In this document: positions 42,988-51,354 of the stretch, one piece after another
Numbering within the stretch: the stretch's first letter is position 1
Layout of the letters: the number at the start of each line of letters is the position of its first letter
From: Pelomonas margarita
Lineage (GTDB): Bacteria > Pseudomonadota > Gammaproteobacteria > Burkholderiales > Burkholderiaceae_C
DNA: 64,000 nt
Direction: 5' to 3'
Assembly (NCBI RefSeq): GCF_043555875.1
Contig: NZ_JBIGHW010000004.1
Coordinates: 372,001-436,000 of the forward strand
Notes under the pieces: generated by a model
What the model was told of the DNA's origin: nothing
Databases searched by the model: none
What the model saw: the letters and a program-made list of their open reading frames with translations, nothing else
Position numbers and translations under genes: made by a program

Positions 42988-44852
42988 CGTGGGCCGCCTT
43001 CGGCCAGCAGCACGTTGGCGGGCGACGGCTCGGCGTAGAGCCGTTCCACCAGCGCGGCCCGCGCGCGCAGCACGGCGCGCTGGTTGAGCGAGCCCTTGTC
43101 CGTCACCTCGCCCTGCGCGGCGCTGGGTGCGGCCGGCACGAGCAGCGCACGGGTGATGCGGTTGGAGCTGCCGGTGCCGGTGGCGGCCAGCGCGTCCAGC
43201 CAGCGCTGCGCCCAGGCCCGCACGGCCGGGTCGGCGGCCCAGGCGGCCGGGTCATGCGGCGTATCGGGCGCCGCCAGCTCGGCCGCTGCCGGTGCGAAGA
43301 ACACCAGCAGGCCCAGCGCATCGCGGCCGTCGCCGGTGACGACGACGTCGTGCACATAGGGCAGGGCGTCGGCCATCGCGCGGGCGCGCAGCTGGCCGAC
43401 GTTGGCCCAGGTGCCGGTGATGAGCTTGAAGTCCTCGGCGATGCGGCCGTCGAAGCGCAAGCCGCGTCCGGGGTTGGCGGGGTCTATCCACTGCGCGGCA
43501 TCGCCGCTGCAGAAGAAGCCGTCGTCGTCGAAGGCCGCCGCCGTCAGCTCGGGCTGGCCCCAGTAGCCGGGCGTGATGCTGGGGCCGCGGTAGCGCAGCT
43601 CCAGCTTGTCGCCCACCGGCGCTAGCCTGAGGTCCAGCCCCGGCGCGGGCAGGCCGACGATGCCTTGCTGCCAGCCGGGCAGGTGGTGGGACACGGCGAA
43701 CGGGCCGCTCTCCGTCATGCCCAGGCCCATGGTCATGGGGATGCGCTGGCCCAGCGCCTCCGTGGCCAGGCGGTCCACCAGCTCGATCACCGACTGCGGC
43801 ATGGCCGCGCCCGCCGCGAAGATGAGCTTCAGCCGGGCCAGCACGCGGTCGCGCAGTGCCGGGTCTTGCGCCATGTGGTGGGCCAGCATCTCCAGCCCCT
43901 TGGGCACGGTGTAGATGGCCGTGGGCGAGACGTCCATCAGGTTCAGCACCGTCTCGGCCATGCCGTCCTCGGTGGGCTTGCCCTCGTCGATGTAGAGGCT
44001 GCCGCCGTTGCGCAGCACCAGGCCGAAGTTGGAGTTGCCGCCCGCCGTGTGGTGCCAGGGCAGCCAGTCCACCAGCACCGGCGGTTCTCCTTCCAGGAAG
44101 GGGTAGCACTGCGCGTACATCTGCTGGTTGGCGCACAGCATGCGGTGGGTGTTGATGACGGCCTTGGGCGCCTGCGTGGAGCCGGAGGTGAACAGCAGCT
44201 TGGCCACCGTGTCGGCGCTCACGCGCTCGAAGGCCTTGTCCACGGCGGGCGTGGCCACGGTGCGCATCAGGTCTTGCACGCGCAGCGCGCCCGGTCGCAG
44301 GCCGTGTGTCAGCAGCACCGGTGTGCCGGGCGGAACGGCCTTGTCCAGCGCCGGCCCGTAAGCTTCGGCGTCGGCGGCGAACACCAGGCCCGGCTGCAGC
44401 AGCGCCACCGCCTGCACGACCTTGGCCGCCTGCGGGTCCAGCCGCGAGTAGGCCGGCGAGATGGGCGCGGCCGGCACGCCCACGTGCATGGCGGCCAGCG
44501 TCAGCAACGCATGCTCGATGTCGTTGCCCGACAGCAGGACCAGCGGGCGCTCGGCTGACAGGCCCAGGTCCAGCAAGGCCTGTCCCAGCGCTTTCACCTG
44601 TGCAGCGGCGTCGGCATAGCTTAGGTGGCGCCAGGGGCGGCCGGGTGTGCCCGGCGCCCCGCGTTCGCGCTGGACCAGGAAACTGCGGTCCGGTGCGATG
44701 GCGGCCCAGTGCAGCAGGTGCTCCGTGAAGCGGCGCGGGTAGGCAGCCAGCGGCTGGTGGGCGCGGATCACGTAGCCACCGTCGGGCTGCGGCGTGATGT
44801 CGGCGCCATAGGGCCCGAAGGCCACGGGGCGGTAGGGGGCGGCAGCGCTCAT
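42984..44852 (-). CDS. fcs: Feruloyl-CoA synthetase-like acyl-CoA ligase
   Basis: A 622-residue ANL-superfamily ligase. The phosphate-binding loop is LLFTSGSTQAPKAVINTH near residue 220, the A5 region reads TMGLGMTESGP near residue 385 and the A7/A8 region includes ELRYRGPSITPGYW and GRIAEDFKLITGTW. The N-terminus (YRPVAFGPYGADITPQPDGG) and overall size match the feruloyl-CoA synthetase branch, which activates ferulate, coumarate and caffeate with ATP and CoA. It follows the enoyl-CoA hydratase gene by 8 bases and overlaps the amidohydrolase gene. It would feed the beta-oxidation genes at 1.7-5.3 kb. Confidence 0.85.
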   Translation of the reverse strand: MSAAAPYRPVAFGPYGADITPQPDGGYVIRAHQPLAAYPRRFTEHLLHWAAIAPDRSFLVQRERGAPGTPGRPWRHLSYADAAAQVKALGQALLDLGLSAERPLVLLSGNDIEHALLTLAAMHVGVPAAPISPAYSRLDPQAAKVVQAVALLQPGLVFAADAEAYGPALDKAVPPGTPVLLTHGLRPGALRVQDLMRTVATPAVDKAFERVSADTVAKLLFTSGSTQAPKAVINTHRMLCANQQMYAQCYPFLEGEPPVLVDWLPWHHTAGGNSNFGLVLRNGGSLYIDEGKPTEDGMAETVLNLMDVSPTAIYTVPKGLEMLAHHMAQDPALRDRVLARLKLIFAAGAAMPQSVIELVDRLATEALGQRIPMTMGLGMTESGPFAVSHHLPGWQQGIVGLPAPGLDLRLAPVGDKLELRYRGPSITPGYWGQPELTAAAFDDDGFFCSGDAAQWIDPANPGRGLRFDGRIAEDFKLITGTWANVGQLRARAMADALPYVHDVVVTGDGRDALGLLVFFAPAAAELAAPDTPHDPAAWAADPAVRAWAQRWLDALAATGTGSSNRITRALLVPAAPSAAQGEVTDKGSLNQRAVLRARAALVERLYAEPSPANVLLAEGGPR

Positions 44853-44860
44853 GGCGGGGC

Positions 44861-45637
44861 TCAGCTGCGCTCGACCTTGGCCGCGCGCTTGGCCAGAAAG
44901 TCTGCCATGCGGGCCTTGGCCTCGGGGGCTGACTGTGTAATCGCGCCGACCAGCGACTCGGTCATCAGACCGTGGGACATGGGCTGCTCGGCAATCAGTG
45001 GCAAGGTGTGCATGATGGCGAAGTTGGACATGGGCGCGTTGCCGGCGATGCGCTGGGCCAGTTCCAGCGCCTTGGCCATGCCTCCGCCGTCTGGCACGCA
45101 GTGGTGCACCAGGCCCACCTGCAGCGCCAGCTCGGCGTTGTAGGTTCGACCGGTGAGCATCATCTCGGTGACGCGCGAGAAGCCCATCAGCTTGGTGATG
45201 CGCACCGAGCCGCCGCCGCCCAGGAAGATGCCGCGCTGACCTTCCGGCAGGCCGAAGTAGGCGCTGTGCTCGGCCACGCGCACATGGGCGCAGGCCGCCA
45301 GTTCCAGCCCGCCGCCCACCACCGCGCCATGCAGCAGGGCTACCACCGGCCGGCGGCCGAACTGCAGGCGGTCGAACACCTCGTACCAGGCGCGCGAATG
45401 GAACACGCCTTCGGCGGCCGACATCTCGCCCAGCTCGCTCAGGTCAAGCCCGGCGCTGAAATGCTCGCCGTTGGCGGCTAGCACGATGACGTGCACCGAC
45501 TCCGGCAGTGCTGCGATGTGCCGGTCAATGGCGCTGATCATCCCGAGACTCAGCGCATTGCGCTTGGCCGGGCGGTTGAGGGTGATGGTGGCGATCGGGC
45601 CTTCGATGATGCAGGTGACCAGTTCGGAATTAGACAT
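44861..45637 (-). CDS. Enoyl-CoA hydratase (crotonase family)
   Basis: A 258-residue crotonase. GEHFSAGLDLSEL forms the first oxyanion strand, GAVVGGGLELAAC the second. Both hydratase glutamates are present: E112 in GGGLELAAC and E132 in FGLPEGQRG. In hydroxycinnamoyl-CoA hydratase-lyases the first of these positions is, to my knowledge, serine, so this protein looks like a true hydratase that makes a stable 3-hydroxyacyl-CoA for beta-oxidation rather than releasing vanillin. First gene of the leftward ferulate operon, with a copy of the palindromic site 31 bases upstream. Confidence 0.85.
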   Translation of the reverse strand: MSNSELVTCIIEGPIATITLNRPAKRNALSLGMISAIDRHIAALPESVHVIVLAANGEHFSAGLDLSELGEMSAAEGVFHSRAWYEVFDRLQFGRRPVVALLHGAVVGGGLELAACAHVRVAEHSAYFGLPEGQRGIFLGGGGSVRITKLMGFSRVTEMMLTGRTYNAELALQVGLVHHCVPDGGGMAKALELAQRIAGNAPMSNFAIMHTLPLIAEQPMSHGLMTESLVGAITQSAPEAKARMADFLAKRAAKVERS

Positions 45638-45668
45638 TTGCCTACGTTATGAATTGTGCAGATGATTA

Positions 45669-45681
45669 TTAGTCTAGCTAA
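45669..45681. promoter_or_regulatory. Putative MarR operator, TTAGT-CTA-GCTAA
   Basis: Third copy of the 13-bp inverted repeat, 31 bases before the enoyl-CoA hydratase start. On the leftward strand a TTGCCG box and a TAGACT box are separated by 17 bp, and the palindrome covers the second box, so a bound repressor would block RNA polymerase. Confidence 0.55.
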
Positions 45682-46007
45682 CTGAAATGGCGACGGCAAG
45701 CCGAGGCGCATTGGTATCAGCCCTAGGAGTCTGCGCGGCAGAACCAGATAGTTCCTGATGTCGGTGGCCTCGGTGCATTCGTTGATCTGGCATGGCTGGA
45801 AGCTACCGACCCTACGAACCCGGCCAAGTGATGCTGCCGCCGGTGGCGCCGCAAGACGGGCTGCCGGCAGGCCATCTGGGCTACTTCATCCACGACACAT
45901 TTGACGCGCTGGACCTCAAGGCCTTCCACGCTAGGTACGAGGGCGGTGGCTCGCGCAACTAGCCCCTTCACCCGGCCCTGATGGTCAAGGTGCTGGTCTA
46001 CGCCTAA

Positions 46008-46874
46008 GAGCGGCTAACGAAACCTATCATCTGCTGCAATCCAAGGAAACGTATCGAGGCGGATGGCAGTCAAGAAGGAAGTAAGCGCAGCGCTGTGGTC
46101 CCGGGTGAAGCCGCTGCTGCCGGAGGTGTCGAAGTCACCACGCGGGGGCCGTCCGCGACTGAGCGATGAGCTGGCGCTGAACGGGATTTTGTTCGTGCTG
46201 CGTACCGGCACGCCTTGGGAGTACCTGCCTCAGGAATTGGGCTTCGGCAGTGGCATGACGTGCTGGCGCAGGCTGCGAGAGTGGCAGGCAGCGGGCGTGT
46301 GGCACCAGTTGCACCTGCTGTTGCTGGCCGAGTTGCGTGGAGCCGGCCGGTTGGACTTCAGTCGGGTCAGTCTGGACGGGGCAAGCGTGTCCAGCCCCCG
46401 GGGGGCTCGTACACGGGGCCCAACCCCACAGATAGAGGCAAGCTCGGCAGCAAGCGTCACCTCATCACGGACCGGCAGGGCATCCCGCTGATGTTCTGCG
46501 TCACAGGGGCCAACCGGCATGACTCGGTGGTGTTCGAGGAACTCGTGGATGCCATGCCCAAGGTCGCCGGCAAGCGCGGCCGACCGCGCCGGTGGCCCGA
46601 CAAGCTGCATGCCGACAAGGGCTACGACTTCGCGCGCTGTCGGGAACATCTCAGACGACGCGGTATTCAGAGCCGCATCGCTCGCCGGGGCGTCGAGCGC
46701 AACGACAGGCTGGGGCGCCATCGCTGGGTGGTGGAGCGCACGCACGCCTGGCTGGCGGCCTTCGGCAAGTTGCGCATTCGCTTTGAGCGCAGTGTCCAGA
46801 CTCACATGGCCTTGCTGAGCCTAGCCTGCTGTGTCATCTGCGCCCGTACCCTGCCAGCGTTTTGTTAGCAGCTC
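46008..46874 (+). mobile_element. IS5-family insertion sequence (IS427-like), 867 bp
   Basis: Bounded by 16-bp terminal inverted repeats GAGCGGCTAACGAAAC (46008-46023) and GTTTTGTTAGCAGCTC (46859-46874), which match at 14 of 16 positions. TAA occurs on both sides (46005-46007 and 46875-46877), a 3-bp TNA target duplication typical for this group. It carries a single two-frame transposase. The element looks complete. It lies inside the IS1182-type remnant. Confidence 0.88.
46063..46868 (+). CDS. IS5-family transposase, expressed by -1 frameshift
   Basis: The first frame (from 46063) encodes the HTH part (ALWSRVKPLLPEVSKSP, then GILFVLRTGTPWEYLPQELG) and the first DDE aspartate in RVSLDGASV. 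The second frame, shifted by -1, continues with GGSYTGPNPTDRGKLGSKRH, the second aspartate region (TGANRHDSVVFEEL) and the glutamate in RWVVERTHAWLAAF, ending at 46868. The switch would occur at the C5G6 run at 46395-46405, consistent with programmed slippage in this IS group. The product would be about 268 residues. Confidence 0.82.
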
Positions 46875-46928
46875 TAAGCCACGGGCGTGCTCAGCTCGTG
46901 CAAGATCGAGCGCCTGCTGCCGCGCTGA

Positions 46929-47211
46929 AGTGATCGCAGCGGCTCGACCGCTGCGCCAGTCGTCCGCTGCGCTCCCTGGTGTCACGCTGGTCGCAGAGGC
47001 GCCGCGGCCACGCGTCGCCGTTTTTTGCTACCTCAGACCTCCAGGCAGGAAGTTCGGACCCTAGCGAATTTGGGGACAGCCAGAGGCTTGGCTGTAGCGG
47101 GTTGAGGTTGGATGGCGTGGGATGCTGGTTTTCGTAAGTCGTTGATTTATCAATGAATTCTCGGATTCCGGGAAATCCCTGAAGATCTCGTAGAATCCCG
47201 TTCTGCTCTAA
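46929..47211. other. Non-coding stretch between the IS scar and the tRNA-Pro fragment
   Basis: No credible gene. Base composition falls to lower GC after 47080 than in the surrounding genes, as expected for the end of a foreign element. With 47257-47431, which is also empty apart from the leader of the OPT gene, this makes about 500 bases without a gene. Confidence 0.6.
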
Positions 47212-47256
47212 TTTGGGAGCAGAAGGTCGCGAGTTCGAATCCCGCCGCCCCGACCA
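47212..47256 (+). pseudogene. 3' fragment of tRNA-Pro(TGG), probable old attachment site
   Basis: The 45 bases match the 3' half of a tRNA-Pro: anticodon loop TTTGGGA, anticodon-stem strand GCAGA, T arm with TTCGAAT, acceptor strand and encoded CCA. No D arm or 5' acceptor strand exists upstream. One A-C mismatch is present in the T stem. Integrative elements that target tRNA genes leave such 3' halves at one end. Confidence 0.7.
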
Positions 47257-47431
47257 AACCTTTTCAACAACCCGCTGCTGGCCCCGCGCCACCGGCGGGT
47301 TTGTCTTTTGTGAAGCCCCCATCCGAGGGCCGGGCATGCGGGGCATCCCGCAGAGTCGACCGCCCGGTCGGCCCAGACAATCGCCTGCTTTTGCAGCAAC
47401 CCGGCAGGGCCACAAGCCCCGCCCGAGATCC

Positions 47432-49420
47432 ATGGCCATTCAACACCTGACCGACGAGCAGATCGCCACCTGGACCCGCGCCCAAAAGGACGAGTGGTGG
47501 TTCAAGAACATCTTCCGCGGCGACATGGCGCAACTGACGCTGCGCTCCGGCTTCACCGGCTTCCTGCTGGGCGGCATCCTGTCGGCCACGGGCCTGTACA
47601 TCGGCGCCAAGACCGGCATCGCCATCGGCGTGGGCCTGACCTCGGTGATCCTCGCGTTCGCGCTGTTCCGCGCGCTGCATGCCAGCGGCTTCGCGCAGGA
47701 CTACACCATCCTCGAGAACAACTGCACCCAGTCCATCGCCACGGCGGCGGGCTACGTCATCACGCCGCTGTTCTCCAGCCTCGCGGCCTACATGCTGGTC
47801 ACCGGGGTCATCCCGGCCTGGTGGCAGCTGATGATCTGGATCTTCGTCGTCGCGATGATCGGCGTGCTGCTGGCCTTCCCGTTGAAGCGCCGTTTCATCA
47901 ATGAAGACCAGGCCCCGTTCCCCGAGGGCCGCGCTTGCGGCGTGGTGCTGGATTCGCTGTACCACGGCGCCGGCGATGAGGGCGTTTTCAAAGCCAAGCT
48001 GCTGGGTGTGGTGGCGGGCTTCACGGCGCTGTACCAGGCCATCGTCAGCGACGGCTGGATGAAGCTGGTGCAGTTCAAGATCCTGATGATGGACAAGTGG
48101 GCCGGCCTCAGCCAGCCCTGGCACCTGCACGAGCGCCTGGACCACTACTACTACGCCTGGGCCGGCAAGAGCACCGCGCTGATCCCCACCATCATGGGCA
48201 CCGACATCCGCCAACTGGGCCTGCGCCTGACGCTGGACGCGGCCATGCTGGGTGTGGGCGGCCTGATGGGCATTGCCGTGGCGGCGAGCTGCTTCCTGGG
48301 GGCCTTCATCAACTTCGTGGTGCTCGCGCCCATGATGATCCAGATGGGCGACATCGCGCCGCGCATCGGCGCCAATGGCGAGCTGATTCCGCTGAACCGC
48401 GCCGAGATCGTCAACCAGTGGTCGCTGTGGTGGGGCGTCACGATGATGGTGGTGGGCGCCCTGGTGGGCCTGCTGGCCAAGCCTGAGATCTTCAAGGCCA
48501 TGGTCAAGCGCAAGGCCGCTGCGCCGGCGGCCTCGTCGGCCGCTGCGGGCGGCGACCTGCTCAAGGACATCGAGGTCCCGCTGTGGATCAGCTACGTCGG
48601 CGTGCCGGTGTTCAGCCTGCTGGGCAGCTATGTCACGCACGTGTTCTTCGGCGTGCCGTTCTGGCTGGCGCTGGTGTCGCTGCCGCTGATCTTCGTGCTG
48701 ACCGTTATCTGCACCAACTCGATGGCGCTGACCTCCTGGACGCCTACTGGCGCGCTGTCCAAGATCACGCAGTTCACGATGGGCACGCTGGATCGCAGCA
48801 ACCCCGGCTCCAACCTGCTGCCGGCCGGCATGACGGCCGAGATCGCGTCCAACGCGGCCAACCTGCTGTCCGATATCAAGCCTGGCTACATGCTGGGCGG
48901 TAAGCCGCGCCACCAGGCCGTGGGCCATGTCATCGGTAACCTGGCTGGCGTGCTGTTCTGCGTGCCGCTGTTCTTCCTGCTGTTCCTGCCGGAGACCAAC
49001 GGCGTGCGCAGCGTTACGACGCTGGTGACTGACCAGTTCGCCTTCCCGTCAGCGCTGCAGTGGAAGGGCGTGTCCGACATCATCGCCAAGGGCCTGAAGG
49101 GCCTGCCGACGTCGGCGCTTATCTCTATGGGCGTGGCGGCGCTGGCGGCCGTGGCGATGGAAGTCGCGCGCATCAAGACCAAGGGCCGCTTCCAGCTGTC
49201 CGCCGTGGCCACGGGCCTGGGCGTCGTGTTGCCGCCGGAGTCGGTGCTGGCCATGTTCGTCGGTGCGGTCATCTTCTTTGCCATGGGCAAGAAGCACAAG
49301 ACCGCCGGCACCCGCGGCCACCGCGTCTGGGTCGACGGCATGGAGCCCATCTGTGCCGGCCTGATCTCGGGCGCCGCGCTGATGGGCATCGGCAACGCCA
49401 TCATCAATGTGCTGATCTAA
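47432..49420 (+). CDS. OPT-family oligopeptide transporter
   Basis: A 662-residue polytopic membrane protein of the OPT (oligopeptide transporter) family, with about 14-16 predicted helices. Conserved regions include TLRSGFTGFLLGGILSATG near residue 40, ENNCTQSIATAAGY near residue 92, FPEGRACGVVLDSLYHGAG near residue 165, NSMALTSWTPTGALSKITQF near residue 430 and PAGMTAEIASNAANLL. The ATG at 47432 is chosen because the leader upstream has no coding character. It imports peptides or, in some members, metal chelates. Flanked by two tRNA fragments, it may lie on a segment bounded by old integration sites, though its sequence is host-like. Confidence 0.87.
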   Translation: MAIQHLTDEQIATWTRAQKDEWWFKNIFRGDMAQLTLRSGFTGFLLGGILSATGLYIGAKTGIAIGVGLTSVILAFALFRALHASGFAQDYTILENNCTQSIATAAGYVITPLFSSLAAYMLVTGVIPAWWQLMIWIFVVAMIGVLLAFPLKRRFINEDQAPFPEGRACGVVLDSLYHGAGDEGVFKAKLLGVVAGFTALYQAIVSDGWMKLVQFKILMMDKWAGLSQPWHLHERLDHYYYAWAGKSTALIPTIMGTDIRQLGLRLTLDAAMLGVGGLMGIAVAASCFLGAFINFVVLAPMMIQMGDIAPRIGANGELIPLNRAEIVNQWSLWWGVTMMVVGALVGLLAKPEIFKAMVKRKAAAPAASSAAAGGDLLKDIEVPLWISYVGVPVFSLLGSYVTHVFFGVPFWLALVSLPLIFVLTVICTNSMALTSWTPTGALSKITQFTMGTLDRSNPGSNLLPAGMTAEIASNAANLLSDIKPGYMLGGKPRHQAVGHVIGNLAGVLFCVPLFFLLFLPETNGVRSVTTLVTDQFAFPSALQWKGVSDIIAKGLKGLPTSALISMGVAALAAVAMEVARIKTKGRFQLSAVATGLGVVLPPESVLAMFVGAVIFFAMGKKHKTAGTRGHRVWVDGMEPICAGLISGAALMGIGNAIINVLI

Positions 49421-49430
49421 TCCGCACCGT

Positions 49431-49476
49431 CTGCCCGTAGCTCAACTGGATAGAGCAGCTGCCTTCTAAGCAGCTG
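49431..49476 (+). pseudogene. 5' fragment of tRNA-Arg(TCT)
   Basis: GCCCGTAGCTCAACTGGATA begins a tRNA 5' half that runs through the D arm and a complete anticodon arm (GCTGC-CTTCTAA-GCAGC), then loses all similarity: no T arm or acceptor 3' strand follows. The anticodon stem differs from that of the intact copy 118 bases downstream, so this is not a simple duplicate. Confidence 0.75.
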
Positions 49477-49548
49477 CGCTATTGATTTCTCATAGGAGAA
49501 TCGGGCCGGCAGCGTCTAAGAAACAGGGGTTTTGTCTAAGTTCGCGCG

Positions 49549-49625
49549 CCGCCCGTAGCTCAGCTGGATAGAGCACGCGCCTTCTAAGCGCGGGGTCGGG
49601 GGTTCGATTCCCTCCGGGCGGGCCA
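49549..49625 (+). tRNA. tRNA-Arg(TCT)
   Basis: Complete 77-nt tRNA. Acceptor strands CCGCCCG and CGGGCGG pair fully, the D arm is GCTC/GAGC, the anticodon arm CGCGC-CTTCTAA-GCGCG gives anticodon TCT (codon AGA), the T arm contains GGTTCGATTCC, and GCCA ends the gene with CCA encoded. The integrase stop codon follows at the next base, so the 3' end is the probable attachment site. Confidence 0.95.
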
Positions 49626-50639
49626 TCACCTTGATGGCTTCACGGCGCGGTGATACTTGCCCTCGACGTAGTGGCGCGTCATCCCCTCTGACTTGTGGCC
49701 TAGCAGGCGCTGCGCGGCCTTGATGTCCTCTTCGCCCTCGTCGTCCAGCAGCGCGTCGACGCCGGCCCGGCCGCGGAAGTCGTGCATGTTCAAGTCGTCC
49801 ACCTCGGCCCTGATGCACAGGCGATCCCAGCTGCTGCGCAGCCCCCCGTAGGTGTAGCCGGTGCCGCGCTCCGATTTGAGGACGTGGCCGATCTTGTCGC
49901 CCCGCTTGCCGCACGCCGCGATGGCTGCGCGCAGCGCTGGCGACCACTTCACCAGCAGCTTGGTGCGGCCCTGGCCCTTGCCCTGGTCGAACAGCAGGCC
50001 CTTGTCGGTGACGTCCTGCCACCGCAGCCGGATCACGTCGCCGATGCGCTGGCCTGTCAGCATGGCCAGATCCATCATCTGAATCAGCGCCTGGCCGTTG
50101 CGGCGCTGCAGCGCGGCGGCAGCCTTCAGGCGCTTGACCTCTTCGTCGGTAACCACCCGATGCCGGCCGCCAGTCTTGCGGCGCGGTATGTCGTCCACGG
50201 GATTGGCGCCCTGGCGCAGCCCTTCCAGCGCGGCGAACGACAGCACCTGTTTCAGCATGGTGCGGTGCAGGTTGTAGGTGCGGGCCTTGGTGATGAACGG
50301 CTTCAGGTAGGTGGCGCACAGCGGCGTCGTGACCTGGGCCGGCTTGATCTCGTCGAACTCGGCCGCCATGTGGTCGGCAATGCGCTTCTGGTCGTCGCGG
50401 TTCTTCTGCGTGCTCCAGTCGCCCGCCTCAATCTTGCTGTCGTACCAGCGGCCGATGACGGCCGGCATGCGGTCTTTCGTCGCGTCGGCATCGACGAAGC
50501 CGGCGAGGGCGCGGTACATGGCCGGCAAGCCGTCCTTCTCCGAGCACAGCCGAACCCACTTGTTCTGGAGCGTGACGAGGTAATAGGCCCGGTGCTTGAG
50601 GTAGACCCTCGGGGGCAGACCAGAGTTCTTGCGGATCAT
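49626..50639 (-). CDS. int: Phage tyrosine integrase
   Basis: A 337-residue tyrosine recombinase. An N-terminal DNA-binding region is followed by a core SAM-like domain and the catalytic domain with Arg in LTGQRIGDVIRLRW, Lys in KGQGRTKLLV, HDFR (His-x-x-Arg) near residue 270, GHKSEG and the nucleophilic Tyr in RHYVEGKY near residue 325. It is transcribed toward the tRNA-Arg and ends one base after it, the standard layout for tRNA-targeted prophages. The next gene overlaps its start by 4 bases. Confidence 0.92.
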   Translation of the reverse strand: MIRKNSGLPPRVYLKHRAYYLVTLQNKWVRLCSEKDGLPAMYRALAGFVDADATKDRMPAVIGRWYDSKIEAGDWSTQKNRDDQKRIADHMAAEFDEIKPAQVTTPLCATYLKPFITKARTYNLHRTMLKQVLSFAALEGLRQGANPVDDIPRRKTGGRHRVVTDEEVKRLKAAAALQRRNGQALIQMMDLAMLTGQRIGDVIRLRWQDVTDKGLLFDQGKGQGRTKLLVKWSPALRAAIAACGKRGDKIGHVLKSERGTGYTYGGLRSSWDRLCIRAEVDDLNMHDFRGRAGVDALLDDEGEEDIKAAQRLLGHKSEGMTRHYVEGKYHRAVKPSR

Positions 50640-50872
50640 GCGCGGCGCTGTGAGCGAAGCAGGGGCGTGTCATTGGCAGCGGGCGCCTCCCTGCCGGCGC
50701 AGACTGCCTCGTAGTGCGGACGCTCAAGGATGACACGACCGGCCGGGTTGCGGCGGGCGCGGTGGAAGCCCTGGCGCAGCAGCTCGCGCAGCTGTGCGGC
50801 CGGCTGGCGATAGCCGGTGATCCTGACCAGCTGCTCGTCGCTCAGGGCTATGTCGTCCAGTGTCAACATCAC
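50636..50872 (-). CDS. DUF4224 family phage protein
   Basis: A 78-residue protein with LSDEQLVRITGYRQPAAQLR and the GFHRARRNPAGRVILERPHY segment, matching DUF4224, a small family almost always next to phage integrases and possibly an excisionase-like accessory. It overlaps the integrase start (ATGA). Confidence 0.8.
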   Translation of the reverse strand: MMLTLDDIALSDEQLVRITGYRQPAAQLRELLRQGFHRARRNPAGRVILERPHYEAVCAGREAPAANDTPLLRSQRRA

Positions 50873-51105
50873 ACCTCCTTGTTCGTGGCAGCCGCAATGG
50901 CGGCGTCAACAACAGCCAGTTCTCCCGTGGAGCCAGCCAGTTCCAGCGCGCGGCGGCAGTCGATAAGCGCCGCCAGCATCCTGGGTGCCGACTCGATCAG
51001 CCTGGCTTCATCGGCGCCCATCTCGGAGCCGAGGACGGCCACGAGCTTCTGGCCGGCCATGATGGCGACGCGGCCGTCCCATTTCCATTCGTGTGTTTGT
51101 GTCAT
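50869..51105 (-). CDS. Hypothetical phage protein
   Basis: A 78-residue protein of unknown function (MTQTHEWKWDGRVAIMAGQK). ESAPRMLAALIDCRRALELA resembles a helical segment found in many short phage-early proteins. The start at 51105 is chosen because the upstream part of the frame has poor composition. It overlaps the DUF4224 gene by 4 bases. Confidence 0.6.
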   Translation of the reverse strand: MTQTHEWKWDGRVAIMAGQKLVAVLGSEMGADEARLIESAPRMLAALIDCRRALELAGSTGELAVVDAAIAAATNKEV

Positions 51106-51125
51106 AGGCTCAGGCGGGGGATGGG

Positions 51126-51332
51126 TTAGGTGGGACGGTGCTGCGCGCGCCAGGCCTCGAACGCGGGCCAGAAGGCGCTGCGGGTTCCGGGCTGGCGCTC
51201 CCGAGGCTGGCCGTCTGCGCGCAGCACCAGCGGGCCGAACATGCGGTGCATCTCGAACGTCCAGCGCCGGCCGGCGTCGTCGGTGACAGTGACCTCGGGC
51301 GCTGGCTGGCAGCATGAGCAGATTGGCTGCAT
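51126..51332 (-). CDS. Hypothetical small phage protein
   Basis: A 68-residue protein of unknown function with a CSCC cluster near the start (MQPICSCCQPAPEVTV) and a Trp-rich C-terminal half (FWPAFEAWRAQHR). A GTG start at 51374 is an alternative that would overlap the PAPS-reductase-like gene. Support is only its place in the compact early operon. Confidence 0.5.
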   Translation of the reverse strand: MQPICSCCQPAPEVTVTDDAGRRWTFEMHRMFGPLVLRADGQPRERQPGTRSAFWPAFEAWRAQHRPT

Positions 51333-51354
51333 GGGCACCGGCAGGGGATGGGGT

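Larger units (their letters stand above)
45792..46928 (+). pseudogene. Decayed IS1182-type transposase fragment interrupted by an IS5-family element
   Basis: An N-terminal transposase remnant reads MAGSYRPYEPGQVMLPP and then GYFIHDTFDALDLKAFHARY, matching the start of IS1182-family transposases. It has an in-frame TAG at 45960 and a TAA at 46005. The IS5-family element follows directly. Past that element the frame resumes at 46878 with ATGVLSSCKIERLLPR and stops at 46926, the expected continuation of the same protein (YATGVxSSRKIER). Only about 88 codons remain of roughly 450, so the gene was already broken. Confidence 0.78.

Noticed and set aside
45723..45971. Leftward 82-residue frame
   Set aside because: It is antisense to the IS1182-type transposase remnant.
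47201..47256. Intact tRNA-Pro with a 5-nt intron-like insert in the anticodon arm (TCTGC then TCTAA before the loop)
   Set aside because: TCTGC could pair with GCAGA, but there is no D arm, no 5' acceptor strand and no bacterial tRNA intron of that size, so a 3' fragment is the simpler reading.
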